A stretch of DNA of 64,000 nucleotides. It comes from Hyalangium ruber. Lineage in GTDB: Bacteria > Myxococcota > Myxococcia > Myxococcales > Myxococcaceae. Where the stretch lies: the NCBI RefSeq assembly GCF_034259325.1, contig NZ_JAXIVS010000005.1:558001-622000 (forward strand), written 5' to 3'. Below the pieces are notes generated by a model that saw only the letters and a list, made by a program, of their open reading frames with translations, searched no databases and was not told the origin of the DNA. This document shows positions 19,677 to 30,349 of this stretch, piece after piece (the stretch's first letter is position 1; each line of letters begins with the position of its first letter). A program made the position numbers and the translations under genes.

Positions 19677-20051
19677 TTACTCCCGGAGGAAGTTGGCGAT
19701 CTTCAGCCACAGCTCGCCGCCGTTGACGGGCTTGGTGATGTAGTCCGTACAACCACTCTCGTAGCCGCGCTCCACATGCTCGGCGCCGCTGAGCGTGGTC
19801 AGCAGGAGGATGGGCGTGTTGCGCGTGGCCTCCTCGGCCCGCAGCCTCCGGCACGCCTCGAAGCCATCCATCCCCGGCATCATCACATCCAGCAGGATGA
19901 GGTCCGGGTGCTCGGAGAGGGCCACCTGCACCGCCTCCGCGCCATTGGAGGCGGTGAGCAGCTCGTACGGCCCCACCTGGAGCAGCAGCCGCTCCATCAT
20001 GAGCACCGTGGGTGAGTCATCGACCAGTAGGATCTTCTTCGCCGCGGACAC
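19677..20051 (-). CDS. Stand-alone receiver (CheY-like), last gene of the chemosensory operon
   Basis: 124-residue response regulator made only of a receiver domain. The acidic pocket (VDDS), phospho-acceptor Asp in LLDVMMPGMDG, conserved Thr in LLLTT and Lys in TKPV are present. The start is GTG at 20051, four bases after GGGAGG; longer frames use a TTG. It lies downstream of cheR, 31 bp away. Aligned without gaps over its full length, it agrees with the receiver at 25922-26296 at about 89 of 124 positions by my count. It is therefore a recent duplicate that caps the other end of the same operon. It lacks a DNA-binding output, so it should act by protein contact. Confidence 0.93.
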   Translation of the reverse strand: MSAAKKILLVDDSPTVLMMERLLLQVGPYELLTASNGAEAVQVALSEHPDLILLDVMMPGMDGFEACRRLRAEEATRNTPILLLTTLSGAEHVERGYESGCTDYITKPVNGGELWLKIANFLRE

Positions 20052-20082
20052 TGCCCCTCCCAAGGGTTTTGCCAGATGAATG

Positions 20083-20976
20083 CTACTGGTTCGCGCGCAC
20101 CGCGTAGACCGTGGGCATCACCAGGCGGACACGGTGGGTCAGCCCCGTCAGGCTCTCAGCGTGGCCGATGAAGAGATAGCCCGCCGGCCCCAGGTAGCTC
20201 AGCAGCCGCTCCAGCGCCCGCTGCTTGGAGGCCGCGTCGAAGTAGATGAGCACGTTGCGGCAGAACACCAGATCGAAGCGCCCGCTCACCTCATAGTCGT
20301 CGGCATGCAGGTTGAGGCGCTGGAAGCGCACCAGCTCCCGCAGCTCCGGGCCGGCCTTCATCCGCCCCTCCTGGCTGCCGACGCCCTTGAGCATGAAGCT
20401 CTTGAGGTACTCCGTGGGGATCTCCCGCGCCTTGTCCAGCGGCCACAGCGCCTGCCGGGCCCGCTCCAGCACCCGCGTGGACAGGTCCGTGGCGAGGATC
20501 TCGATCCTCCAGCCCTCCTCGGGCGGCAGATGGCGGCGCAGCACCATGGCCAGGGTGAAGGGCTCCTCGCCCGACGAGCACCCGGCGCTCCACACGCGCA
20601 CCGAGCGCGAGCCCGAATCCGTGGCGCCCTGGGCGCGCCAGCGGGGAAGCAGCTCGCGCTCCAGCCACTGGAAGTGCTTGGGCTCGCGGAAGAAGTGCGT
20701 CTCGTGGGTGCAGATGGCCTCCACGAGCTTCATCCGCTCGGCCGCATCCTCCTCGGCCCGCTTCAGGTATTCGCTCAGGGAGATGTCCCCCAGCTCCCGC
20801 AGCCGGCGAGACAGCCGCCCCACCAGCAACGCCTTCTTGGCGGGCCCCAGGTGGATGCCCGCCTCGCGGTAGATGAGCTGCTGGTAGCCGCGGAAGATCC
20901 GGTCCGGCACCTCGGGAGCGCCCGGGAAGGGCACGGACTCGGGAACTCGGGACATGAGCGATAGCGCCCCATTCAT
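20083..20976 (-). CDS. cheR: CheR chemoreceptor methyltransferase
   Basis: 297-residue SAM-dependent enzyme that methylates Glu residues of chemoreceptors for adaptation. The N-terminal helical domain (FRGYQQLIYREAGI, THETHFFREP) and the SAM-binding core (VRVWSAGCSSGEEPFTLAM, LATDLS, FDLVFCRNVLIYFD) are complete. No TPR extension is present. The ATG at 20976 overlaps the cheW stop by four bases (ATGA), indicating translational coupling; a second ATG at 20955 is possible. No CheB methylesterase is encoded in this cluster, so demethylation must come from elsewhere or be replaced by CheD action. Confidence 0.94.
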   Translation of the reverse strand: MNGALSLMSRVPESVPFPGAPEVPDRIFRGYQQLIYREAGIHLGPAKKALLVGRLSRRLRELGDISLSEYLKRAEEDAAERMKLVEAICTHETHFFREPKHFQWLERELLPRWRAQGATDSGSRSVRVWSAGCSSGEEPFTLAMVLRRHLPPEEGWRIEILATDLSTRVLERARQALWPLDKAREIPTEYLKSFMLKGVGSQEGRMKAGPELRELVRFQRLNLHADDYEVSGRFDLVFCRNVLIYFDAASKQRALERLLSYLGPAGYLFIGHAESLTGLTHRVRLVMPTVYAVRANQ

Positions 20977-21512
20977 CGCGCGGCTTCCTTGGAGGACGTC
21001 TCCGCCTGGACGGGCGGGGCCTCGGAGGCCTTGAGCGCGCCGGCGGCGAGCAGATCCTGTCCCTGGAGCACCCGATCGATGTCCAGCAGGAGGATGAACT
21101 TCTTGCCGGCCCGGCCCAGGCCCACGAGGTAGTCGACGCGCACGGGGGTGCCGAACGCGGGCGGCGGCTCCATGTCCCCGGGGCCGAGCTCCACCACCTG
21201 GCCGATGGCATCCGCCAACACGCCCAGCACCAGCTTGTCGCCCTGGAGTGACACCTCCACCACGACGATGCAGCTGCGGCGCTGGGGGGTACACGGCGCG
21301 AGCCCGAACTTCACCGCGAGGTCGATGACGGGCAGCACGCTGCCGCGCAGGTTGGTGACGCCGCGGATCCACGCGGGCGCACCGGGCACGCGCGTCACCG
21401 TGTCGTACTCGATGATCTCCCGCACCTGCAGGATGCCCAGCGCGTACTCCTCGCCGGCGACGAAGAAGCTCAGGTACTGCGAGACGACCGCGGGGGTGGA
21501 AGGTTGGCTCAC
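20973..21512 (-). CDS. cheW: CheW coupling protein
   Basis: 179-residue scaffold that links chemoreceptors to CheA. The two five-stranded SH3-like sub-barrels are recognisable: YLSFFVAGEEYALGI, VREIIEYDTVTRVPGAP, IRGVTNLRGSVLPVIDL, then FILLLDIDRVL. The start is GTG at 21512, six bases after GGAG and 13 bp after the MCP stop; a longer frame would overlap the receptor gene. The C-terminal 25 residues (Ala/Glu/Ser) are a disordered tail not found in short CheW proteins. Confidence 0.94.
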   Translation of the reverse strand: MSQPSTPAVVSQYLSFFVAGEEYALGILQVREIIEYDTVTRVPGAPAWIRGVTNLRGSVLPVIDLAVKFGLAPCTPQRRSCIVVVEVSLQGDKLVLGVLADAIGQVVELGPGDMEPPPAFGTPVRVDYLVGLGRAGKKFILLLDIDRVLQGQDLLAAGALKASEAPPVQAETSSKEAAR

Positions 21513-21525
21513 GGGAGTCTCCTCA

Positions 21526-23232
21526 TCAGAAACGCTTGAATTCACGGTCCTCATCGGGCAGCGCAGGGGCGTTCTCCCGAGGTACCTGGGTGGGGCTGGT
21601 GCTGGCAATGGCCTTCAGGGCAGCAGCGGCCTGACTGGTCGGGCCGGAAGGGACCTGAACGCGAGGCACCAGTTTACCGCCAGCGGGCGGAGGGCTCCAA
21701 CCCGGGCGACGCGACGGCTCCTCGGCTGCCGCTACCCGGAAGACGGACACGAGCACCTGGAGCGCCTCGGCCTGGGCCGACATCTCCTCGGCCGTGGAGG
21801 CCAGCTCCTCGGCCGCCGAGGCATTGCGCTGGGTCACCTGGTCCATCTGGATCATCGCCCGGTTCATCTGGTTCACGCCGGAGGCCTGCTCGGTGGAGGC
21901 GGAGACGACCTCCTGCACCAGCTGGGCCGTCTTGTGGATGGAGGGCACCAGCTCGCCCAGCAGGCTGCCGGAGCGCTCGGCCACCTTCACGCTCTGGGCG
22001 GCCATGGTGCCGATCTCCCGCGCCGCGCCCTGGGCGCGCTCGGCCAGCTTGCGCACCTCGGTGGCCACCACCGCGAAGCCCCGGCCGTGCTCGCCGGCCC
22101 GCGCCGCCTCGATGGCCGCGTTCAGCGCCAGCAGGTTCGTCTGGTAGGCGATCTCCTCGATGATGGTGACGCGCTCGGCGATGGCGCTCATCGCCTCCAC
22201 CGTCTCCGTCACGGCCTTGCCGCTGTCGGCGGCCTCGCTGGCCCCCTTGAGGGCCATCTGCGCCATCTGCCGGCTGTGGTTGCCGTTCTCCTGAATGGTG
22301 GCGCTCATCTCCTCGAGGCTGGCGGTGGTCTCCTCCATGCTGCTGGCCTGCTCGCTGGTGCCCTGGGACAGGCTCTGCGAGGAGGAGGACACCTGCGCCG
22401 CCGCCGCGGCCAGCGCCCGAGCGCCCTCGCGCACATCGCGCAGCGTCTGCTCCAGCCGCTGCACCATGCGCTTCATCGCCGCCAGCAGTCGGCCCGCCTC
22501 ATCCCCGGTGGTCGCCTCGATGCTCACGGTGAGGTCGCCCTCGGCGATGCGGTCGGCCACCTTCACCGCCGCCGCCAGGGGAGCGGTGATGCTCCGGGCC
22601 ACGACGAAGCAGAGGACCGCTCCCAGCAGCACGCTGCCCACCATCACGGTGCCAATCCACCGCCGGGCGGAGTCGTGGGCGGTGGCAGCCTCGGCCGTCG
22701 TCTGTCGCGCGCCCTTGACGAAGGTGGCCACCAGCGCGTCCACCTTGCCCGTGAGGACCTCGAAGTCCTTCGACGACTGGACCTGGAGCGCCTCGATGCT
22801 CCGCCTGTCCCCGTTCTTCCGCGAGAGTTCCATCAACTGATGGTGACGACCGAGGAAGTCCTCCCAGGGCTTCTTGGTCTCCTCGAGCAGCTGGCGCTCC
22901 GCCACGGGCAGCACACTCTGCTCGTACCCCTTCAGGGATCGCTCGAACTCCTGGCGGGACTGCTCCGCCTCGCCCTCGAGTCGCTCCTTCGCCTCGGGGG
23001 ACAAGGCCACGAGGTGACTCAGCTCGGCGTTGCGCAGCTTGAGCAGGCTGCCGCGCACCTTCGCGAGGTGTTGGACACCGGGCCCCCACTGGTTGGCGGC
23101 CTCATCCGCCACCCGGCGCAGGTCCTCGATCACATCGAGGGCGAAGAACCCCAACCCCGAGGAGAGCACCAACAAGGAGAGGAACGCGACCAGGAGCTTG
23201 GTGGTGATCTTGAAGTTCCGGAACCAGATCAT
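21526..23232 (-). CDS. Methyl-accepting chemotaxis protein (transmembrane)
   Basis: 568-residue chemoreceptor. TM1 is at about 11-33 and TM2 at about 194-216. Between them lies a four-helix-type periplasmic sensor of about 160 residues without recognisable ligand motif. A HAMP domain follows, then the signalling hairpin with tip [23 protein letters not shown]. After it comes a Pro/Ser-rich tail of about 80 residues. The tail ends in charged residues without the NWETF pentapeptide that tethers CheR or CheB. It lies within the operon between cheA and cheW and is the likely input of this pathway. Confidence 0.95.
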   Translation of the reverse strand: MIWFRNFKITTKLLVAFLSLLVLSSGLGFFALDVIEDLRRVADEAANQWGPGVQHLAKVRGSLLKLRNAELSHLVALSPEAKERLEGEAEQSRQEFERSLKGYEQSVLPVAERQLLEETKKPWEDFLGRHHQLMELSRKNGDRRSIEALQVQSSKDFEVLTGKVDALVATFVKGARQTTAEAATAHDSARRWIGTVMVGSVLLGAVLCFVVARSITAPLAAAVKVADRIAEGDLTVSIEATTGDEAGRLLAAMKRMVQRLEQTLRDVREGARALAAAAAQVSSSSQSLSQGTSEQASSMEETTASLEEMSATIQENGNHSRQMAQMALKGASEAADSGKAVTETVEAMSAIAERVTIIEEIAYQTNLLALNAAIEAARAGEHGRGFAVVATEVRKLAERAQGAAREIGTMAAQSVKVAERSGSLLGELVPSIHKTAQLVQEVVSASTEQASGVNQMNRAMIQMDQVTQRNASAAEELASTAEEMSAQAEALQVLVSVFRVAAAEEPSRRPGWSPPPAGGKLVPRVQVPSGPTSQAAAALKAIASTSPTQVPRENAPALPDEDREFKRF

Positions 23233-23259
23233 GAAGTTCTCGCGAGTCGAGGCACGGGC

Positions 23260-24924
23260 TCAGGCGGCGGCGGTGGGCCCTGGAGCCACCAGGAGCTTGC
23301 GCAGGAGCGTGGAGACGTCGAGGACGAGGGCGACACGACCATTGCCGAGGATGGCGGAGCCCGAGACGCCGGGAAGGTGCTGGAAGAGCCGGCCCAGGGG
23401 CTTGATGACCGTCTGCGTCTGGCCGAGCAGCGCGTCCACGGCGAAGCCGGCCTGGTGGCCCTGGCCATAGCCGACGATGACCACGCTCTCGCGCTCGGCG
23501 GGCGGACCCTCCATGGCGAAGTGGTCGCGCAGGCGCAGGAAGGGCAGCGGCTGGCCTCGGAGGTTGAGGACTCCAGAGCGGCCCGGCTGCCGCTCCGTGG
23601 GGGGCAGGTCCACGCACTCGATGACGCTCTCCAGGGGCAGCACGTACGTCTCCTCCCCCACCCCCACCAGGAAGCCCTCGATGATGGAGAGCGTGAGCGG
23701 CAGGCGCAGCGTCAGCGTGGTCCCCCGGCCCGCCTGGGTGTCGATGGAGATGGCGCCTCGCAGCGCCTCGATGTTGCTGCGCACCACGTCCAGGCCGATG
23801 CCCCGGCCGGACAGCTCGGTAAGGCGCTCGGCGGTGGAGAAGCCCGGGGTGAAGATGAACTGGTAGAGCTCATCGTCCGGACGCTCCTCGGTGGGCCCGA
23901 GCAGCCCCATGGCGCGGGCCCGGTCCCGGATGCGCCCCGGGTCCAGCCCCGCCCCATCATCGGAGACCTCGACGAGGATTCCGCCCGCCTCATGGCGGGC
24001 ATGGAGCCGCAAGGTGCCCATGGGGTTCTTGCCCCGCGCCTTGCGGACCTGGGGCGGCTCGATGCCATGGTCCACCGCGTTGCGCACCAGGTGCGTGAGC
24101 GGATCGCGGATCAACTCCACCACGGCGGTGTCCACCTCCACCTCTTCCCCGCTCAACTCCAACCGCACCAACTTGCCCGTGGCCGTGCTCAGGTCGCGCA
24201 GCGTCCGCGCGAAGGGCTGGAAGGCGCTGCCGATCGGCACTAGGCGCGCCTTCATCACCAGCTCCTGCAAGTCCTGGTACAGCCGGTCCGACTCACGGTG
24301 GGCCGCCAGCAGCTCCTGGGGCGAGTAGCGCCCGGGCTGCTCCAGCATCGTCGTCAGCCGCCCACGGGCGATGGCGATCTCCCCCGTGAGGTCCAACATC
24401 CGATCCAGCCGGTCCAGCCCCACCCGCAGCGTCCGCTCCCGTGCTGGGGCTGGCACGGCCTCGGTGAGCCGCTCGGCGGCGGGAGCCTCGCCCTCGACGG
24501 CAGGTGCGGAGCTCGCGGGCGACGCCGCCTCGGGGGGACCTCCTGCGCGCGCCGCGGCCACCAGCCGACGCTGGATCTCCCCCGGATCGACGCCCGCCCG
24601 CTCGTTCACGTTGGGGATGCCGATCAGCAGCCGGAGCGCATCCACCGCCTGCAGCAGCAGGGTCGCCAGGGCCGCCGTCCTGGGCACGGCCCGCGCCGAG
24701 AGCTTCTCGATCAGATCCTCGACCGTGTGCGCCAGCTCGGAGGCTGCCGGAAAGCCCATCAACAGGGCATTGCCCTTGAGCGTGTGGATGGACCGGAAGA
24801 GCCGCTCGAACACCTCGCTCCCGGCGGACGTCTCGATGGAGAGGAAGGTCTGCTCCATGCCCGCGAGCAGCTCGGTGGCCTCGGCGCGGAACACCGCGCG
24901 GACCATCTCCAGATCCGGACGCAT
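23260..24924 (-). CDS. cheA: CheA histidine kinase, short form without CheY-binding P2 domain
   Basis: 554-residue chemotaxis kinase. P1/HPt at the N-terminus has the phospho-acceptor His in SIHTLKGNA. Residues about 105-165 are a Pro/Ala/Glu linker in place of P2. P3 dimerisation, the P4 ATPase (HLVRNAVDHGIE N-box, DDGAGLDPG, GRGIGLDVV, GRGTTLTLRLPL) and the CheW-like P5 domain complete it. Lack of P2 suggests that one of the two receivers is reached directly. The ATG at 24924 shares its first base with the cheD stop (TGATG); a GTG at 24927 is the alternative start. Confidence 0.95.
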   Translation of the reverse strand: MRPDLEMVRAVFRAEATELLAGMEQTFLSIETSAGSEVFERLFRSIHTLKGNALLMGFPAASELAHTVEDLIEKLSARAVPRTAALATLLLQAVDALRLLIGIPNVNERAGVDPGEIQRRLVAAARAGGPPEAASPASSAPAVEGEAPAAERLTEAVPAPARERTLRVGLDRLDRMLDLTGEIAIARGRLTTMLEQPGRYSPQELLAAHRESDRLYQDLQELVMKARLVPIGSAFQPFARTLRDLSTATGKLVRLELSGEEVEVDTAVVELIRDPLTHLVRNAVDHGIEPPQVRKARGKNPMGTLRLHARHEAGGILVEVSDDGAGLDPGRIRDRARAMGLLGPTEERPDDELYQFIFTPGFSTAERLTELSGRGIGLDVVRSNIEALRGAISIDTQAGRGTTLTLRLPLTLSIIEGFLVGVGEETYVLPLESVIECVDLPPTERQPGRSGVLNLRGQPLPFLRLRDHFAMEGPPAERESVVIVGYGQGHQAGFAVDALLGQTQTVIKPLGRLFQHLPGVSGSAILGNGRVALVLDVSTLLRKLLVAPGPTAAA

Positions 24925-25922
24925 CACCCACCCCCCAACTTCTTGACCAGCGCCGACCCGTCATCCGTGCGAAAGCGCAGCTTGCGGCCCGTGGTGCCCC
25001 CCAGATCCTCGGCGACGAGGGAGATGCCCAGCTCGCCGAGCAGCTGCCGGGCCAGCTCCGCGTTGCGCTGGCCCAGGCCCGCCTTCCCGCCGGGAGCGAT
25101 GCCGCCCACGGCCGCGCCGCCGAACACCTTGGCCCGCAGGTGCTGGCGCTGGCTGCCCAGCCGCTCCAGCTCCGACACGAGCGCGGGGATGGCGGTATCG
25201 CCGAAGCGACCGGCGGCGCCCGAGGCCCCGGGGGCGCTCGGCAGCAGGAAGTGGTTCAGCCCGCCGATGTGCAGGTGCGGATCCCACAAGCAGACCGCGA
25301 CGCACGAGCCCAGGATGGTGGTCACCTCGGAGGGATTGCGGGAGACGAAGATCTCCCCCGGATGGAGGAACACCCCGCGGACATCAGAGGCAGCGGAGGC
25401 CACGGAAGGCGGCGGAACCCCGGCGGGCAGGGCGACCTTGCCCACCGCCGGAAGCGCCACGCCGCCGTGCGTGGCGAGCAGCTCCAGGATCTCGAAGTCC
25501 TCCTCATCAAAGCCGCGCTTCTGGGGCAGCAGCCGGAAGAGCGCGAGCACCCCTCCCACCTGCCCACCACTCGACAGGGGGATGCACGCGGAGAGCTCCG
25601 CCTCCTGAGCGCTCGAGCTGACACCGCGGGTGCGGCCGGCGATGTACACCCCACCCTCGCGGGCCACCTGGCCGAGCAGGTCCGGGGCGGACATGAGAGC
25701 GTGGACCCGCGCCTCGGGCAGGCCCAGGCTCGCGGCGTGCGCGAAGCCCGTCCCGCTGGAGTCCCGCGCCAGCACCACGAACTCCTCGCACCCGATGAGC
25801 TGGGAGACGATCTCTCCCACGGCCTCCAGTGCCTCGGCCGGGCGTTGACAGCTCTTCAGTCGCTGAAGGGCGGCGGCCGCCCGTGGGCGGAGGGGGGGAT
25901 GTCCGGGTGCGTCATTCGACAT
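24924..25922 (-). CDS. cheD: GAF-CheD fusion: sensor domain plus receptor deamidase
   Basis: 332 residues. Residues about 25-165 look like a GAF domain (ALEAVGEIVSQLIG, FVVLARD, VGGVLALFRL) that often binds small ligands. Residues about 180-330 are CheD, which deamidates Gln residues of chemoreceptors. Catalytic Cys207 lies in TILGSCVAVCLWD and His224 in GGLNHFLLP; FGG.AVGGI follows. Plain CheD proteins are about 150-200 residues, so the added sensor is unusual and could gate deamidation by a signal. It is translationally coupled on both sides (TGATG junctions at 25922 and 24924). The GTG at 25925 is an alternative start. Confidence 0.88.
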   Translation of the reverse strand: MSNDAPGHPPLRPRAAAALQRLKSCQRPAEALEAVGEIVSQLIGCEEFVVLARDSSGTGFAHAASLGLPEARVHALMSAPDLLGQVAREGGVYIAGRTRGVSSSAQEAELSACIPLSSGGQVGGVLALFRLLPQKRGFDEEDFEILELLATHGGVALPAVGKVALPAGVPPPSVASAASDVRGVFLHPGEIFVSRNPSEVTTILGSCVAVCLWDPHLHIGGLNHFLLPSAPGASGAAGRFGDTAIPALVSELERLGSQRQHLRAKVFGGAAVGGIAPGGKAGLGQRNAELARQLLGELGISLVAEDLGGTTGRKLRFRTDDGSALVKKLGGG

Positions 25923-26296
25923 CACGGTCCCAGGAAGCTCTCGATCTTCGCCCTCAGCTCATTGCCGTCGAAGGGCTTGGTGACGTAGTCGTTGCAGCCG
26001 CTCTCGTAGCCGCGCTCCACGTGCTCGGAGCCGCCGCGCGTGGTGACCAGGATGATGGGGGTGGTGCTCGTGGGCGCCTCGGCCCGCAGGCGCCGGCACA
26101 CCTCGAAGCCATCCATGCCCGGCATCACCACGTCCATCAGGATGAGGTCCGGGCGCTCGGCGAGCGCGGTGTCCACGGCCTCCTGACCACTGGTGGCGCT
26201 GAGCAGGGCGTACGGCCCATCCTGGAGCAGCAGCCGTTCCATCAAGAGGACCGTGGGTGAATCATCGACCAATAGGATCTTCTTCTGGGCTGACAT
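25922..26296 (-). CDS. Stand-alone receiver (CheY-like), first gene of the chemosensory operon
   Basis: 124-residue single receiver domain, with VDDS, Asp in LMDVVMPGMDG, Thr in LVTT and Lys in TKPF. The start is the ATG at 26296; upstream in-frame codons lack coding character. The ribosome-binding site is weak (GAGAAAG). It is the near-twin of the receiver at 19677-20051, and the two bracket the che operon. One may signal to the output and the other act as a phosphate sink, as in multi-CheY systems. That division is inference. Its stop shares a base with the cheD start (TGATG). Confidence 0.93.
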   Translation of the reverse strand: MSAQKKILLVDDSPTVLLMERLLLQDGPYALLSATSGQEAVDTALAERPDLILMDVVMPGMDGFEVCRRLRAEAPTSTTPIILVTTRGGSEHVERGYESGCNDYVTKPFDGNELRAKIESFLGP

Positions 26297-26582
26297 GGCT
26301 TTCTCTGGAAGGGTCCCGGGCGCCGAGCCGGGCGGAATGCCCCCTACGCTCCCACCCACCCAGAGAATCTCTCTGAGTACACGTGCCCCCACCTCACGGC
26401 ACCCTGGCCTCAACCCTGGTGTTATCACACGTTGTTTCACGATCAATTCGGCGGCCCCTTTAGGGATTGGCTGCCTCCTGCCCCATCCCTTCGGGTAGAG
26501 GTTCCCCGCTGCCCGGCAGCCGAGTTCGGTTAGGCTGCCCGGCCCTCAGGCAACCCCTTCTGCTCTTACGGAGTTTCCGCTC

Positions 26583-28234
<1,652 letters not shown>

Positions 28235-28238
<4 letters not shown>

Positions 28239-28987
28239 GGCACGCCGTGCGGACGCGATCTCCGAGACAGGGACTGGCGCTCGCGGCGGCCGCGGCGCTG
28301 GCGGGGCTGGTCGGCTGCGCGCCCACCACCGTGAGCCCCATGGTGATGCGGTTGGGGCCTGGGCCCTCGAGCGGCAGCTCCGTCCATGGAGGCATCCGCA
28401 GCGGGCCACGACTGTCGGCCCCGGTCGCCGCGCGCACCGGCTCCGACAACTCCGGAGTGCCCTTTGGCGGAGACCAGGCCAGCTTCTCGACGCGGCAGTG
28501 GTCGATGGCCTACGACTTCGCCGTCACCCGGCACTTCAACGAGAAGCTCTCCATGCACCTGGGGGTGAATGGAGAGATCTACTACCCGCTGCCGCTGCCG
28601 GGCTATGGCGTGTACGGGGGTCTGTCGACCTGGTACGGCACGGAGCAGTTGGGCATCGCCCCCGCGGTCGTGGTGCGGGGGGCCACGGACTTCGGCATCG
28701 AGACCCGGGGCGGGCCCGGGAGCATCCTCGGCGCCGAGGCCTCCAGCGCCCTCTACTTCTGCCCGGAGCCGCGGGTCGCCCTGGGACTGGTGCCCTTCTT
28801 CGGCGTGCATCAGGTCTTCAACGAGGCGGAGAGCAACACCGCGCTGTACTACGGAGGCGCCTTGGTGTTTCAGATCCCGCTGGGCAAGGTGGACAAGATC
28901 GAGTTCTCCGGAGGCTTCGGCCGGGCGAACGTGCTGAGCGAGGCGAGCTGGAACGTCCCCATCGTCGGGGCGCGGTGGGGGCGCTGA
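28235..28987 (+). CDS. Lipoprotein between hutU and hutI, possible outer-membrane beta protein
   Basis: 250 residues starting at a GTG that overlaps the hutU stop by four bases (GTGA); a second GTG at 28247 is possible. The basic leader is followed by [15 protein letters not shown], lipobox Cys about 28, so it is anchored to a membrane. The mature part has short amphipathic strands ([44 protein letters not shown]) resembling an outer-membrane beta-barrel assay of 8-10 strands. No family is named with confidence. It is sandwiched in the hut operon; hutI begins three bases after its stop. A link to histidine uptake is inference from position only. Confidence 0.75.
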
Positions 28988-28989
28988 GC

Positions 28990-30255
28990 ATGGAGCCGCT
29001 GGCGCTGCTCGTCCGCAACACCTCCGAGGTGCTCACCCTGGAGGGCACGCACCGCGAGCCCGCCGAACAGGCGCTCACCGCCCGCCCGCGTGCCTGCGTG
29101 GGGGTGCGCGGGGGCCGCGTGGCCTGGGTGGGCCGCGAGGAGGAGCTGCCCCCCGGCGCCGTGGACTCGGGCACCGAGGTGCTGGATGCCCAGGGGTGCA
29201 TGGTGGGCCCGGGCTTCGTGGATCCGCACACGCACCTGGTCTTCGCGGGCGAGCGCTCCACCGAGTTCGACCTGCGCTGCCAGGGCGCCACCTATCTCGA
29301 GATCGCCCAGGCGGGCGGCGGCATCCTCAGCACCGTGCGCGCCACGCGCGCGGCGAGCCAGGAGGAGCTGGTGCGCCTCGCCCTGCCCCGCCTCCAGCGC
29401 CTGCTGGAGTACGGCGTCACGACGGCGGAGGTGAAGAGCGGCTACGGGCTCGACGTGGAGAACGAGCTGAAGATGCTGCGCGCGGTGCGCCAGCTCTCGA
29501 CGCTCTCGCCGGTGGAGCTGGTGCCCACGCTGCTGTGCGCCCACGCGGTGCCGGAGGAGTACAAGGGCCGCCGCGAGGAGTACGTGGAGCTGTGCGTTCG
29601 CGAAATCCTTCCCGCCGTGGCGAAGGAGGGCCTGGCGCGCTTCTGCGACATCTTCGTCGAGCAGAGCGCCTTCACCCCGGACGAAGCCCGCCGGCTGCTC
29701 ATCGCCGCGAAGGCGCTGGGCTTGCGGCCGCGCCTGCACGGAGATCAGCTCACCTCGGGCGGAGGCGCCGAGCTGGCCGCCGAGCTGGGGGCCGCCACCG
29801 TGGACCACCTGGAGCAGGTGAGCGAGGCGGGTATCCGTGCGCTGGCCACAGCGGACGTCACCGCCGTCCTGGTGCCTACCTCCACCCTCTTCCTGCGCAT
29901 GCGCCCCTACGCGCCCGGCCGGAAGCTGCGCGAGGCGGGGGTCAACGTCGCTTTGGGCACCAACGTCAATCCTGGTTCGGCGATGACGGAGAACCTTCCC
30001 CTGGCGCTGGGGCTCGCCTGCCTGGAGAACGGGCTGACGGCGGCCGAGGCGTACTGGGCGGCCACCCGAGGCGCCGCGCTGGCGCTGGGCCTGGCCTCTC
30101 ACGGTCGGCTGGCGGTGGGAGACATTGCCGACCTGGTTGTCTTTTCGTGTTCAAACTACCGGCACCTGCCCTACCACCTCGGAGTGAACCACGCTCGGAC
30201 GGTGTTGAAAGCAGGCCGTGTTGTCATTCGAGACGGAGTGACACACTGTACTTGA
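28990..30255 (+). CDS. hutI: Imidazolonepropionase
   Basis: 421-residue metal-dependent amidohydrolase that opens the imidazolone ring in the third step of histidine breakdown. Metal ligands are seen in DPHTHLVFAG, the later His in RLHGDQL, and HLEQVSE. EVKSGYGLD and GTNVNPGSA are hallmarks of the family. Length is typical (about 400-420). The ATG at 28990 is only 3 bp after the lipoprotein stop, so translation is coupled. The product would be N-formimino-glutamate; the enzymes before and after (HutH, HutG/HutF) are elsewhere. Confidence 0.96.
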   Translation: MEPLALLVRNTSEVLTLEGTHREPAEQALTARPRACVGVRGGRVAWVGREEELPPGAVDSGTEVLDAQGCMVGPGFVDPHTHLVFAGERSTEFDLRCQGATYLEIAQAGGGILSTVRATRAASQEELVRLALPRLQRLLEYGVTTAEVKSGYGLDVENELKMLRAVRQLSTLSPVELVPTLLCAHAVPEEYKGRREEYVELCVREILPAVAKEGLARFCDIFVEQSAFTPDEARRLLIAAKALGLRPRLHGDQLTSGGGAELAAELGAATVDHLEQVSEAGIRALATADVTAVLVPTSTLFLRMRPYAPGRKLREAGVNVALGTNVNPGSAMTENLPLALGLACLENGLTAAEAYWAATRGAALALGLASHGRLAVGDIADLVVFSCSNYRHLPYHLGVNHARTVLKAGRVVIRDGVTHCT

Positions 30256-30268
30256 GGGGGGGACCCTC
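30254..30268 (+). terminator. Small hairpin at the end of the hut operon
   Basis: GAGGG (30254-30258) can pair with CCCTC (30264-30268) directly at the hutI stop, followed by CTTCTTG. The stem is only five base pairs, so the assignment is tentative. Confidence 0.3.
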
Positions 30269-30272
30269 CTTC

Positions 30273-30304
30273 TTGACAGTTCAGCCCAGGCGGGAGGACA
30301 TAAA
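30273..30304 (+). promoter_or_regulatory. Candidate sigma-70 promoter for the amidotransferase gene
   Basis: A perfect -35 hexamer TTGACA (30273-30278) is followed by CATAAA (30299-30304), a four-of-six -10 match but with 20 bp spacing. No better -10 exists at 17 bp. It lies 45 bp before the ATG at 30350. Confidence 0.4.
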
Positions 30305-30349
30305 GCCTCTCGTCGGGGCCGGCCGTTATTATTCCGTCGTTCGAGCGCT

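Noticed and set aside
21148-24243. 1031-codon frame antisense to the MCP and cheA genes
   Set aside because: His/Arg/Gly-rich shadow; all family motifs are on the minus strand.
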